Source of the DNA: MA-ANB-1 sp965216445
Lineage (GTDB): Bacteria > Actinomycetota > Acidimicrobiia > Spongiisociales > ZC4RG35
Length of the DNA: 64,000 bases
Assembly: GCA_965216445.1 (NCBI GenBank)
Contig: OZ244166.1
Span: forward strand, 2,232,001-2,296,000
Reading direction: 5' to 3'
Below, piece by piece: positions 50,155 to 58,844 of this stretch; position 1 is the first letter of the stretch, and every line of letters starts with the position of its first letter. The notes below the pieces were generated by a model. It was not told the origin of the DNA and did no database searches. It worked only from the letters and a program-made list of their open reading frames with translations. The translations under genes and the position numbers were made by a program.

Positions 50155-53121
50155 TTGAAATCAAAATACACGGCGCTGCTTGTTGCGCTCGCAACAGCAC
50201 TCGCCCTGGCGATACCGGCGGGGGCAGATCAGCCAGATCAGCTTGCCGATCTCTCGCCAGCCAAGACTGTGGTCGAGGGTAAGTACGACAGCTACATCGT
50301 CGTGCTCAAAGCCGATCCTTTGGTAGTCACCGAAGGTAAGGACAACCTGAACACCACTCGTGCCAAGAACAACGGGAACCGACTGCGCGCTAGTCACAAC
50401 GCTGTACTCAAAGAGGCCGGTATCAGCACCGCCGACAAAGTTCACAGCTATGTCAACGCCCTCAATGGTTTCTCGGCACTTGTTACCTACGAAGAAGCTT
50501 TGGAGATTGCATCGAACAGCAAGGTCGCTGCAGTCTTCCCAGACGAGCTTCGGCAGCCAACCACTGAGAACACACCAAGTTTCCTTGGTCTCGACTCCAA
50601 GCGTGGCGCTTGGACCGTCGGCCTCGACGGCGAAGGTGTTGTTATTGGTGTTATCGACTCGGGTATCTGGCCTGAGCATCCCAGCTTTGCTGACGACGGC
50701 TCCTACCCAGCACCACCAATCACACTGGACGAAAGCGTTCGGTCGGCGTGTGACTTCGGAAACACTGCCCAGAACCCCAACGACGCAGCATTCACCTGTA
50801 ACAACAAGCTCGTTGGCGCCCGGCAGATGATGGACACCTACCGTGCCCTCATTGGTGCCGATCCCGACGAGTTCGATTCAGCACGTGACGACGACGGGCA
50901 CGGAACCCACACTGCCTCAACAGCAGGTGGTAACTCCGGTGTCGACGCTTCGGTTCTCGGCGAGTTCCGCGGCACGGTTTCAGGTATCGCCCCACGCGCA
51001 CACATCGTTGCGTACAAGGGCCTTGGAAACCTTGGTGGCTTCGGGTCCGACCTCGCAGCTGCAATCGACCAAGCCGTTGCTGATGGCGTCGACGTCATCA
51101 ACTATTCGGTTGGTGGTGGACCCAGCCTGACCGGTGCCGATGACATCGCGTACCTGTTCGCAGCCGATGCCGGCGTATTTGTCGCCACCTCGGCAAGCAA
51201 CAACGGACCCGGCCCGGACACCATCGGTGGACCGGCATCAGTGCCATGGCTCACCAGCGTTGGAGCCAACGACCATTCCCGGACCTTCCAGGGCTCGGCA
51301 TCGTCCAGTGACGGGTGGGAGTTCTTCGGAGCTTCGATCACAGCTGGCACCGACGAACTGCCACTGGTTGACGCTGAAGACGCAGGAGACGAGCTCTGTA
51401 ATCCAGGAGCTCTCGACTCCGACGTCGTGAGCGGCAAGATCGTTCTTTGTCTTCGTGGCGCTATCGCCCGGGTTGCCAAGAGCGATGCTGTCTTCCAGGC
51501 TGGTGGTGCAGGAATGATCCTGTACAACGCCAACGATGGTCAATCGCAAGTAACCGACACCCATTGGGTCCCCTCGGTTCACATCAACAACACGGATGGC
51601 CTTGTCATCAAGGACTACATCGACACTGCCGGTGATGACGCAGTTGCGCAGATCAACGGTGGCGTTGCCACAGAGATCCCCGGATCTGTGATGGCTGGGT
51701 TCTCATCAAGAGGGCCTAACGGAGTCGCAGCTGACATCATCAAGCCCGATGTCACCGCACCCGGTGTCAATGTCCTCGCTGGTGCCTCACCATTCCCGGA
51801 CCCCGGTTCGGTACCTGGTGAGCTGTTCCAATCGATCAGTGGAACATCGATGTCCAGCCCGCACGTGGCCGGTTTGTTTGCCCTGCTGAAGCAGGCGCAT
51901 CCCGACTGGAGCCCGGCGATGGCCAAGTCCGCTCTGATGACGACAGCGCGTCAGGACGTGACCAAAGAAGACGGCGTGACCCGAGCCGACCCATTTGACA
52001 TGGGCGCCGGCCACGTAGTGCCTGGCAGCCCGGTTGCCAAGGGTTCTGCGTTCCAGCCTGGATTGGTGTACGACGCAGGGTTCAACGAGTACCTCGGCTT
52101 CCTCTGTGACGCCGAGCCGTCGATCTTCACGGACGCAGCAGCCACTTGTGGTGCGCTTGAGGGCCTAGGGATCCCGACGGACGCCAGTGACCTCAACCTC
52201 GCCTCAATCGGTGTGGCTGAGCTTGCCGGCAGCCAGACGATCACACGTACCGTCACCAGCGTCGCCAACGAAGGTGGAGTGCGGACCTACTCGGTCGACG
52301 TCAACGCACCGGCCGGCTACGACGTAGTTGTCAGCCCGTCGCGTTTCTCGATACGTAGAGGTCAGACGGCTACCTACACCGTGACCATCACCAACGAGAC
52401 AGCACCAATCGGCGAATGGCGCTTCGGATCTCTCACCTGGACAGATCAAACAGGTAACTACGAGGTCTACAGCCCAATCGCTGTGAACGCTGCGCAGTTC
52501 GACGCGATCGATCAGATCACGGGAACTGGTGCAGAAGGATCTGGCTCATTCGATGTGTCGTTCGGCTACACCGGTGACTACACCGCAGCCGGGCACGGGT
52601 TGGAGGCAGCCACGGTCATCGAAGACAACGTGGTCCAAGACCCGGATCAGAACTTCGACCCAACCGACGGGTTCTCGAATGCACACACATTCGACCTGTC
52701 CGGGGACGCGTACTTCCGGGTTTCGATACCTGAAGACGCGGTTGCGGATCCGAACATCGACCTCGACATATTCCTGTACAACCCAGCGGGTGTGCAGGTG
52801 GCGACAAGCACCAACGGCGGAACAAACGAGGAGATTTCGATCCTCCTGCCTGAAGATGGAACTTGGACGCTGTATGTGCACGGTTGGCAGACGGTCGAAG
52901 CCAGCGCTGACTACACCCTCTATCAGTGGGCTGTATCGGCAACACCTGGTGGAACCCTTTCGATAGACGGCGCGCCGGCATCGGCGACGCTCGGGACATC
53001 GGGAACCGTCGACTACAGCTGGTCCGGCGCTACGGATGCGGCGTTGTACCTCGGTGCAATATCGCATAGCGATGCCAACGGACTGCTCGGATTGACGTTG
53101 GTCGAGATCGACAACCGATAA
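50155..53121 (+). CDS. secreted subtilisin-like serine protease (S8) with PA, Fn3 and PPC domains
   Basis: 988 residues using TTG at 50155 (reading LKSKYTALLVALATALALAIPAGADQ), which places a GGGAGG ribosome binding site correctly and gives a proper signal peptide. I9 prodomain (SYIVVLKADPLVV...ISTADKVHSYVNALNGFSALVTYEEALEI), catalytic Asp in GVIDSGIWPEHPSF, His in DGHGTHTASTAGG, PA domain (DVVSGKIVLCLRGAIARVAKS...GAGMILYNAND), Ser in SISGTSMSSPHVAGLFALLK. C-terminal Fn3-like domain (TRTVTSVANEGGVRTYSVDV) and a pre-peptidase PPC domain (FRVSIPEDAVADPNIDLDIFLYNPAG). Exported. Confidence 0.93.
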   Translation: MKSKYTALLVALATALALAIPAGADQPDQLADLSPAKTVVEGKYDSYIVVLKADPLVVTEGKDNLNTTRAKNNGNRLRASHNAVLKEAGISTADKVHSYVNALNGFSALVTYEEALEIASNSKVAAVFPDELRQPTTENTPSFLGLDSKRGAWTVGLDGEGVVIGVIDSGIWPEHPSFADDGSYPAPPITLDESVRSACDFGNTAQNPNDAAFTCNNKLVGARQMMDTYRALIGADPDEFDSARDDDGHGTHTASTAGGNSGVDASVLGEFRGTVSGIAPRAHIVAYKGLGNLGGFGSDLAAAIDQAVADGVDVINYSVGGGPSLTGADDIAYLFAADAGVFVATSASNNGPGPDTIGGPASVPWLTSVGANDHSRTFQGSASSSDGWEFFGASITAGTDELPLVDAEDAGDELCNPGALDSDVVSGKIVLCLRGAIARVAKSDAVFQAGGAGMILYNANDGQSQVTDTHWVPSVHINNTDGLVIKDYIDTAGDDAVAQINGGVATEIPGSVMAGFSSRGPNGVAADIIKPDVTAPGVNVLAGASPFPDPGSVPGELFQSISGTSMSSPHVAGLFALLKQAHPDWSPAMAKSALMTTARQDVTKEDGVTRADPFDMGAGHVVPGSPVAKGSAFQPGLVYDAGFNEYLGFLCDAEPSIFTDAAATCGALEGLGIPTDASDLNLASIGVAELAGSQTITRTVTSVANEGGVRTYSVDVNAPAGYDVVVSPSRFSIRRGQTATYTVTITNETAPIGEWRFGSLTWTDQTGNYEVYSPIAVNAAQFDAIDQITGTGAEGSGSFDVSFGYTGDYTAAGHGLEAATVIEDNVVQDPDQNFDPTDGFSNAHTFDLSGDAYFRVSIPEDAVADPNIDLDIFLYNPAGVQVATSTNGGTNEEISILLPEDGTWTLYVHGWQTVEASADYTLYQWAVSATPGGTLSIDGAPASATLGTSGTVDYSWSGATDAALYLGAISHSDANGLLGLTLVEIDNR

Positions 53122-53137
53122 GAAGCAACTAGCTAAC

Positions 53138-53175
53138 AAAAGGAAGGGTGCCCATGGGCACCCTTCCTTTTTTGC
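53138..53175 (+). terminator. intrinsic terminator after the second S8 protease
   Basis: Long perfect stem AAGGAAGGGTGCCC / GGGCACCCTTCCTT with AT loop, followed by TTTT. 20 bases after the stop codon. Textbook Rho-independent terminator; also suited to the convergent lipoprotein. Confidence 0.9.
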
Positions 53176-53187
53176 ATTCTTTGGCGG

Positions 53188-53634
53188 CTACTCGTCCAGA
53201 CCGGGAGGAGGCACAAAGTCGTAGCCACCGTCTTTGTCTTCTGAAGGACACAAGAATGGATCGCCATCACCCGCTGCGTGATAGTCATACACACGCGACT
53301 CGTGTTGCAGCAGGACCTGCCAACCGTCGACCAGGGCCTGGGTGTATGACATACCGGGCTCCGGACACCCAACACTCCCATCGGGCCAAGTCTTTTCTTG
53401 AGAGCGAACCACGGAGATATCTGATTCCGGGACTTGGAGATGGGAAGCCAGAGCGGATATCGCTTTGGATTCGATATTGGAGCTGGTGGTATCCACGGTT
53501 TCATCAACAGTAGAGGTTGTCGGTTCTGGGGATGACGTTGATGTCGAGGTGTCTGTGGCCACTTCCTCGGCACCGCATGCCGAGACAATCAGTACCAGCA
53601 CCGAACTTGTGATGAACCTCTTTGAGACACGCAT
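53188..53634 (-). CDS. small secreted lipoprotein with WPDGSVGCPEPG motif
   Basis: 148 residues: signal with lipobox VLIVSAC, acidic Thr/Ser linker (TDTSTSTSSPEPTTSTVDETVDTT), and a domain ISALASHLQVPESDISVVRSQEKTWPDGSVGCPEPGMSYTQALVDGWQVLLQHESRVYDYHAAGDGDPFLC. This motif set occurs in many uncharacterised secreted bacterial proteins. Paralogous to the lipoprotein at 46401-46892. Both are convergent with an S8 protease. Confidence 0.82.
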   Translation of the reverse strand: MRVSKRFITSSVLVLIVSACGAEEVATDTSTSTSSPEPTTSTVDETVDTTSSNIESKAISALASHLQVPESDISVVRSQEKTWPDGSVGCPEPGMSYTQALVDGWQVLLQHESRVYDYHAAGDGDPFLCPSEDKDGGYDFVPPPGLDE

Positions 53635-53664
53635 GGTTGATGACCTCCACCCCTTGGACGCCGT

Positions 53665-54744
53665 CTACCGCCCGGATAGTTCCCGTCGTGCGATGCGCAA
53701 CACACGGAAGTCGCCCAGTCCCCGGGGATGCAGCAACGTTTCAGCCTCCGTCTTTTGAGTCCGGAGTCGGAGACGCTCGGCGTGGTCCGAGTCCGAAGCT
53801 GCAGCCAGCTCGGCCCGTCGAATCTCGCTGAGACGGTTTCGCAATCCGAGGTCGGAGAGAAAGTCGTCCTGTCTGCGAAGTGTCACCTCCACGCCGTCAG
53901 CGGCAGACGCCTGTCCGATCAGTGCCGAGAAGTTGACATCGGCGGTGATGTCTGTCTCACCGGGCTCGTCCAGCGGATGAGGCCCCAGGTGATGGGCGCG
54001 GTAAGTCCGCAAAGTACCGTCTTGTCGTCGGGGTTGAAGGCCCTCGGCCGTGTCTCCATAGTCGATCAGGAGAATCGATCCCTCCCGCAAACGATCGATC
54101 GCGTTTCGCAACCACCGTGCAGCCTCGATTTGGACCTCGACCCAGCCGTTCTCGGGCACGTCGCCCCCATATCGATCAAGCCAGTCGAGGACCTCGGGGC
54201 GCGGCGGCGCATCGACAAAAACCAGTTCGATCCCATCGGCTCCGACCCAACGCTCTCTCCAGCCTTCAGCAGTCATCTGGGCCATCGCCATCGGGAGGTT
54301 GTCCACCAGCTCGTTGGCGATTATCACGCCTCGGAGAGGTGCGACGTCCTCCAGATCGTCCAGCACTCTGTTGGCGGGGAGGACTCCGAGAAGTGCATCT
54401 CTCGCTGCGGGAGATTTTTCCACAGCAACAATGGGGAGGTCTGCACCTTGGGCACGGAGAGCTCGATCAAGGGGCCGCAGAAGTGATCCGGACCCGGCAG
54501 CCACCTCGACGACGGCGAAGGGATCGCCCAATTCTCCGTAAACGTCAAGGACGAATTTGGCCAGCGTCTCTCCGAATAACGGACTCACTTCCGGCGAGGT
54601 CAAGAAGTCTCCGCCTTTCTCCGAACGAAGCTTGTCACCACCGAAGAACCCTTCCGGGTGATACAACGACATGCGCATGAAGTCGTCGAATGGGAGAGGG
54701 CCGGACTCAGTGATCACATCAAGAATGATTTCTTTCAGATTCAT
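53665..54744 (-). CDS. SAM-dependent methyltransferase, MidA/NDUFAF7 family
   Basis: 359 residues from the ATG at 54744 (MNLKEIILDVITESGPLPFDDFM); the longer frame upstream overlaps the divergent gene. Signatures: MSLYHPEGFFGG, KGGDFLTSPEVSPLFGETLAKF, FAVVEVAAGSGSLLRPL (SAM binding), VIIANELVDNLPMAM, and GSILLIDYGDTA. Mitochondrial members methylate an arginine in complex I; the bacterial role is not settled. Shares a 15-base promoter interval with the LLM oxidoreductase. Confidence 0.9.
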   Translation of the reverse strand: MNLKEIILDVITESGPLPFDDFMRMSLYHPEGFFGGDKLRSEKGGDFLTSPEVSPLFGETLAKFVLDVYGELGDPFAVVEVAAGSGSLLRPLDRALRAQGADLPIVAVEKSPAARDALLGVLPANRVLDDLEDVAPLRGVIIANELVDNLPMAMAQMTAEGWRERWVGADGIELVFVDAPPRPEVLDWLDRYGGDVPENGWVEVQIEAARWLRNAIDRLREGSILLIDYGDTAEGLQPRRQDGTLRTYRAHHLGPHPLDEPGETDITADVNFSALIGQASAADGVEVTLRRQDDFLSDLGLRNRLSEIRRAELAAASDSDHAERLRLRTQKTEAETLLHPRGLGDFRVLRIARRELSGR

Positions 54745-54759
54745 GCGATAGTTGTGCCC

Positions 54760-55605
54760 ATGGATATCGGAGTTTTGATCTTCCCGGCAGATACCGCAAT
54801 TCGGCCCGACGTACTGGCCGTCGAGGTCGAGAAACGTGGCTTCGATTCGTTGTGGTTTCCCGAACACTCCCACATCCCGGTTTCACGCAAGACACCATGG
54901 GGCGGTCGGGAAGGCGCTCCCCCACTCCCCGAGCAGTATTGGCACAGCCACGACCAATTCGTGGGCCTGTCATATGCAGCAGCGGTCACGTCAACACTCA
55001 AACTCGGTACCGGAATAACGCTCTTGGCCCAGCGGGATCCGATCTGGACCGCCAAGCAAGCGGCCTCCCTCGACTTCCTCTCCGAAGGCCGCCTTCTCTT
55101 CGGAGTTGGATATGGCTGGAACAAGGAGGAGATGGCCAGCCACGGTGTCGCCTACACCGATCGCCGCGCCCTGTTGCGTGAGAAGGTATTCGTCATGAAG
55201 GCCCTGTGGACGGAGGAGGAGGCCAGCTTCGAAGGGGAGCACCTGTCCCTCGAGCCATCTTGGGCGTGGCCCAAACCTGTCCAGAAGCCACACCCACCGA
55301 TTCTCATGGGAGCGACACTTGGACCGAAGACTCTTCGAGACATCGTCGAGTTCTGCGACGGATGGATGCCGATTCGGACGGGGCAGGATCTCGGGGAGCA
55401 GGTTGTCAGAGTCCGCCAAGCCGTCGCCGATGCCGGGCGCGACCCCGACACCTTCAATATCACCGCTTTCGGCGCCAAATCAGACCACCTCGACTTCTTG
55501 AAAGGCGCCGGAGTGGACCGCGCCATCCTCAACCTCCCCTCGTTGGGACCAGACGTGATCCTCCCGCGTCTCGACAAACTCGCGGCGGTTATACCCGCTT
55601 CCTAA
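54760..55605 (+). CDS. LLM-class F420-dependent oxidoreductase
   Basis: 281 residues from the ATG at 54760 (MDIGVLIFPADTAIRPDVLAVEVEKRGFDSLWFPEHSHIPV). The TIM-barrel luciferase-like pattern includes SYAAAVTSTLKLGTGITLLAQRDPIWTAKQAASLDFLSEGRLLFGVGYGWNKEEM and PPILMGATLGPKTLRDIVEFCDGWMP. The actinobacterial TIGR03619-like subgroup uses cofactor F420; substrate unknown. Followed by a terminator. Confidence 0.9.
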   Translation: MDIGVLIFPADTAIRPDVLAVEVEKRGFDSLWFPEHSHIPVSRKTPWGGREGAPPLPEQYWHSHDQFVGLSYAAAVTSTLKLGTGITLLAQRDPIWTAKQAASLDFLSEGRLLFGVGYGWNKEEMASHGVAYTDRRALLREKVFVMKALWTEEEASFEGEHLSLEPSWAWPKPVQKPHPPILMGATLGPKTLRDIVEFCDGWMPIRTGQDLGEQVVRVRQAVADAGRDPDTFNITAFGAKSDHLDFLKGAGVDRAILNLPSLGPDVILPRLDKLAAVIPAS

Positions 55606-55610
55606 GGAAC

Positions 55611-55633
55611 AAACGGCCATATCTGGCCGTTTT
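55611..55633 (+). terminator. terminator of the LLM oxidoreductase gene
   Basis: AAACGGCCA / TGGCCGTTT with a TATC loop, then TTCC. Five bases after the stop codon. The same hairpin core (CGGCCA...TGGCCG) recurs at 56606-56621 after the next gene. Confidence 0.8.
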
Positions 55634-55688
55634 CCTGTGAAGAAACGAGGGTCTTTCCACGCGGGGACAGATGTGGCACGTTGGCGTC

Positions 55689-56597
55689 ATGGACAGCGAT
55701 CGGCGCGTGAACCTCTATGCGCAACTGAACAGCGGAGTCGTCACGAAGGCTGAAGCTGTGGCTCTCGGGATGAGCGAACGGACTTTCCGCAGACGGGTCG
55801 AGTCGGGACAACTCGTCAGAATGGCTGCCGGTACGTATGCACTTCCCGGTTTGATCAGTAACGAGGAATCTGCCTTGAGAGCTGCCGTTGCCAGTATCGG
55901 AGCCGTCACATCGCACGAATCCGCGGCACGACTACACGGGATACAGGGCCTCAATCCAAAGCGCTGGACGGTTTCCGTCCCGATCCGGAGGTCCAACAGA
56001 TTCGGTCCGGTGACGGTCCACCAACTGACCGATCTGGACCCGGATCACGTAGTTGCGGTCAACGGAATTCCCACCAATGATCCCGCACGAACGGCAATCG
56101 ATCTCAGCGCTGTTTTGCCTGAGCGCAAGCTAGCTGACGTCGTCGACCAAATCGTCAATCGAAGGCTGGCAACCTATCTCGCGCTCAGCGAACGGTTGGA
56201 AGCGATCGCCCGGAAAGGCAAGCCCGGCGTCGTTCGCCTGCGCAAGGTGCTCGAGCCCCGGATCGACAACCGAGTTCGCATCGAAAGCTCACTGGAGACT
56301 CGTCTCTTCGATCTCGTAGTCTCGTCAGGTTTGGCGATACCGGCGACACAATTCAGACCTGCGTGGCTGAAAAAGAGGAGTGGGCGGGTCGACGTTTGCT
56401 ATCCCGATCATCGCCTCGTGGTCGAAGCCGACAGCGTGCGGTGGCATGGCTCACCCGAAGCCTTCCAAGAGGACCGCGAGCGTGACAACCGAGCCCAACT
56501 TGCTGGATGGACGATCCTCAGATTCACTTGGGAAGACATCACCAAGCGCCAGGCGTATGTCGTTGCGTCCATCCGCCGGATCATTGAGCGTTCTTAA
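55689..56597 (+). CDS. AbiEi-like HTH plus DUF559 (Vsr-like endonuclease) protein
   Basis: 302 residues from the ATG at 55689 (MDSDRRVNLYAQLNSG). N-terminal AbiEi_4-type winged helix (VVTKAEAVALGMSERTFRRRVESGQLVRMAAGTYALPG), a middle region (SHESAARLHGIQGL...TDLDPDHVVAVNGIPTNDPARTAIDL) and a C-terminal DUF559/Vsr-like nuclease domain (RPAWLKKRSGRVDVCYPDHRLVVEADSVRWH...DNRAQLAGWTILRFTWEDI) with candidate catalytic Asp, Glu and trailing W. Such genes are abundant in actinobacteria and often annotated as type IV abortive-infection antitoxin; no partner AbiEii toxin is seen, so a stand-alone role is likely. Confidence 0.85.
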   Translation: MDSDRRVNLYAQLNSGVVTKAEAVALGMSERTFRRRVESGQLVRMAAGTYALPGLISNEESALRAAVASIGAVTSHESAARLHGIQGLNPKRWTVSVPIRRSNRFGPVTVHQLTDLDPDHVVAVNGIPTNDPARTAIDLSAVLPERKLADVVDQIVNRRLATYLALSERLEAIARKGKPGVVRLRKVLEPRIDNRVRIESSLETRLFDLVVSSGLAIPATQFRPAWLKKRSGRVDVCYPDHRLVVEADSVRWHGSPEAFQEDRERDNRAQLAGWTILRFTWEDITKRQAYVVASIRRIIERS

Positions 56598-56605
56598 CAG
56601 AAAAG

Positions 56606-56621
56606 CGGCCACATATGGCCG
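56606..56621 (+). terminator. hairpin after the AbiEi/DUF559 gene
   Basis: CGGCCA / TGGCCG with CATA loop, 9 bases after the stop; flanked by AAAAG and TCTATACC. Weak terminator of the plus-strand gene. Confidence 0.55.
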
Positions 56622-56640
56622 TCTATACCTAAGGAAGCAC

Positions 56641-56673
56641 AAGGAAGGGGCCCCGATCGGGGCCCCTTCCTTT
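56641..56673 (-). terminator. terminator of groES-groEL
   Basis: AAGGAAGGGGCCCC / GGGGCCCCTTCCTT with a GATC centre, 20 bases beyond the groEL stop. On the minus strand it is followed by GTGCTTCC; on the plus strand by TCTAA. Strong perfect stem for the chaperonin transcript. Confidence 0.8.
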
Positions 56674-56692
56674 CTAACCAAACGGTTCGGGT

Positions 56693-58321
56693 TTAGAAGT
56701 CCATTCCGTGGTCGCCACCTGCGGCGGGCATTGGAGGGGTGTCCTCCTTCTGCTCCACCACGAGGGCTTCCGTTGTGAGTAGCAGGGCAGCAATGGAGGC
56801 TGCGTTCTGCAGAGTCGACCGAGTGACCTTGGCCGGGTCTGGGACACCGGCGGCAATCAGGTCTTCGAATTCGCCGGTCGCGGCGTTGAACCCGTAGGCT
56901 CCCTCACCGTTACGGACGGTCTCGACCACAACACCGCCTTCAAAGCCTGCGTTGAAGGCGATCTGACGGAGTGGCTCCTCCATCGAACGACGGACGATGC
57001 TCCGACCGGTCTTCTCGTCGACAGTGCCTCCGCGCACTTTGTCGATGGCCTCCTGGGCCCGAAGAAGTGCAACACCACCACCGGGTACGACACCCTCTTC
57101 AACCGCAGCACGTGCGGCCGAAACTGCGTCTTCGATGCGGTGCTTCTTCTCCTTGAGCTCGACTTCGGTCGCGGCTCCGACCTTGATGACGACTACGCCA
57201 CCGGAGAGCTTGGCGAGACGCTCGTTGAGCTTCTCGCGGTCCCAATCGGAGTCGGTGTTCTCGATCTCACGTTCGATCTGCTTGATACGGGCCTTGACGT
57301 CGCCCTCGGAGCCATGACCATCGATGATGGTGGTGGCGTCCTTGGAGACGACGATCTTGCGGGCACGACCCAGCATGTCGAGGGTTACGTTCTCGAGTTT
57401 GAGACCCACCTCTTCTGAGATGACAGTTCCGCCGGTGAGGACAGCGATGTCCTGGAGCATGGCCTTGCGGCGCTCCCCGAACCCCGGAGCCTTGACGGCA
57501 ACCGAAGAGAACGTACCCCGGATCTTGTTGACGACAAGCGTGGCCAAGGCCTCGCCTTCGACGTCTTCTGAGATCACGAGAACGCTCTTGCCGGACTGCA
57601 TGACCTTCTCGAGAACCGGAACCAGGTCGTTGACCGACGTCACCTTCTGGTTGGCGATCAAAATGTAGGGATCCTCGAGTACGGCTTCCTGGCGATCAGC
57701 GTCGGTGATGAAGTACGGCGAGATGTAGCCCTTGTCGAACTGCATACCCTCTGTGAACTCGAGTTCGAGACCAAAGGTCTGACCCTCTTCAACAGTGATA
57801 ACACCGTCTTTGCCGACCTTGTCCATGGCGTCGGCGATGACCTTGCCGATCGACGAATCGTTATTCGCCGAAATCGAGGCGACGTGTGCGATCTCTTCCG
57901 TGGTCTCGATGTCTCGGGACATCTCACCGATGGCTTTGACTGCAGCGTCGACGGCGCCTTCGATTCCCCGTTTGAGCTCCATGGGGTTGGCCCCGGCGGC
58001 CACCTGACGGAGGCCCTCCTTCACCATCGACTGAGCAAGCACAGTGGCGGTGGTCGTTCCGTCTCCTGCCACGTTGTCGGTCTTGTTGGCGACTTCATAG
58101 GCAAGTTTGGCGCCCATGTTTTCCCAGGCGTCCTCGAGCTCGATTTCCTTGGCGATGGTCACACCGTCGTTGGTGATAGTGGGCGAACCCCACTTCTTCT
58201 CCAGAACCACGTTGCGCCCCTTGGGACCAAGAGTGACTTTGACTACATCGGCGAGCTTGTCAACACCCGCCTGCAAACCCTTCCGGGCTTCTTCGTTGAA
58301 GCGAAGATCTTTAGCTGGCAT
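56693..58321 (-). CDS. groEL: chaperonin GroEL
   Basis: 60-kDa chaperonin, 542 residues. Signatures: TLGPKGRNVVLEKKWGSPTITNDGVTIAKEIELEDAWENMGAKL, VAGDGTTTATVLAQ, and the classic GroEL motif AAVEEGVVPGGGVALLRA. The C-terminus ends MPAAGGDHGMDF, without GGM repeats, as usual in actinobacterial GroEL. Start ATG at 58321, 11 bases after the groES stop. Expressed with groES under CIRCE control. Confidence 0.98.
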   Translation of the reverse strand: MPAKDLRFNEEARKGLQAGVDKLADVVKVTLGPKGRNVVLEKKWGSPTITNDGVTIAKEIELEDAWENMGAKLAYEVANKTDNVAGDGTTTATVLAQSMVKEGLRQVAAGANPMELKRGIEGAVDAAVKAIGEMSRDIETTEEIAHVASISANNDSSIGKVIADAMDKVGKDGVITVEEGQTFGLELEFTEGMQFDKGYISPYFITDADRQEAVLEDPYILIANQKVTSVNDLVPVLEKVMQSGKSVLVISEDVEGEALATLVVNKIRGTFSSVAVKAPGFGERRKAMLQDIAVLTGGTVISEEVGLKLENVTLDMLGRARKIVVSKDATTIIDGHGSEGDVKARIKQIEREIENTDSDWDREKLNERLAKLSGGVVVIKVGAATEVELKEKKHRIEDAVSAARAAVEEGVVPGGGVALLRAQEAIDKVRGGTVDEKTGRSIVRRSMEEPLRQIAFNAGFEGGVVVETVRNGEGAYGFNAATGEFEDLIAAGVPDPAKVTRSTLQNAASIAALLLTTEALVVEQKEDTPPMPAAGGDHGMDF

Positions 58322-58332
58322 ATTTCAGCTCC

Positions 58333-58623
58333 TCACTTGACGATGGCAAGGAGATCACGCTCGGAGAGGACGAGATAATCGTCACTGTCCAGCTTGACCT
58401 CGGTGCCAGCAAATTTCGAATAGAGAACTTTGTCACCGACAGAGACTTCCATCGGGATCCGGTCGCCGTCATCGTCACGGGCACCTGGTCCCACGGCGAC
58501 AACTTCGCCCATCTGTGGCTTCTCCTTGGCGGTGTCGGGGATGACAAGTCCTGAGGCGGTGCGGGTCTCCGCATCGTCACTGGACTTAACAACCACACGA
58601 TCACCCAGCGGTTGAAGCTGCAT
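58333..58623 (-). CDS. groES: co-chaperonin GroES
   Basis: 96 residues from the ATG at 58623 (MQLQPLGDRVVVKSSD) with GGAGGAGC upstream; the frame continues further upstream but lacks coding character. GroES core: SGLVIPDTAKEKPQMGEVVAVGPGARDDDGDRIPMEVSVGDKVLYSKFAGTEVKLD and SERDLLAIVK. Forms the lid of the GroEL chamber. First gene of the operon. Confidence 0.97.
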   Translation of the reverse strand: MQLQPLGDRVVVKSSDDAETRTASGLVIPDTAKEKPQMGEVVAVGPGARDDDGDRIPMEVSVGDKVLYSKFAGTEVKLDSDDYLVLSERDLLAIVK

Positions 58624-58713
58624 TCCTAGCTCCTCCTTGAGCGTTAGCTGCTTTTCTGTGTTTGGGAGAAGGCTGCCGGTCCCGTGAATCTCGGTCACGG
58701 CACTATCTCCCGA

Positions 58714-58740
58714 TTAGCACTCTCACATGGTGAGTGCCAA
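58714..58740. promoter_or_regulatory. CIRCE operator 1 (HrcA binding site)
   Basis: TTAGCACTC - 9 bases - GAGTGCCAA, one mismatch from the consensus TTAGCACTC-N9-GAGTGCTAA. Upstream of groES on its 5' side. Confidence 0.93.
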
Positions 58741-58746
58741 TGAACA

Positions 58747-58773
58747 CTAGCACTCGTCAAAGTTGAGTGCTAA
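58747..58773. promoter_or_regulatory. CIRCE operator 2 (HrcA binding site)
   Basis: CTAGCACTC - 9 bases - GAGTGCTAA, one mismatch from consensus. It begins 33 bases from the first operator. Two operators in front of groES imply tight HrcA repression of the groESL operon. Confidence 0.93.
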
Positions 58774-58844
58774 TCGATGTTGAGCGTACAAGACTCAAGT
58801 TTGGCCGACAAGAGAGGTAGAGAATCCCCTGCGTCTTGACCGTT

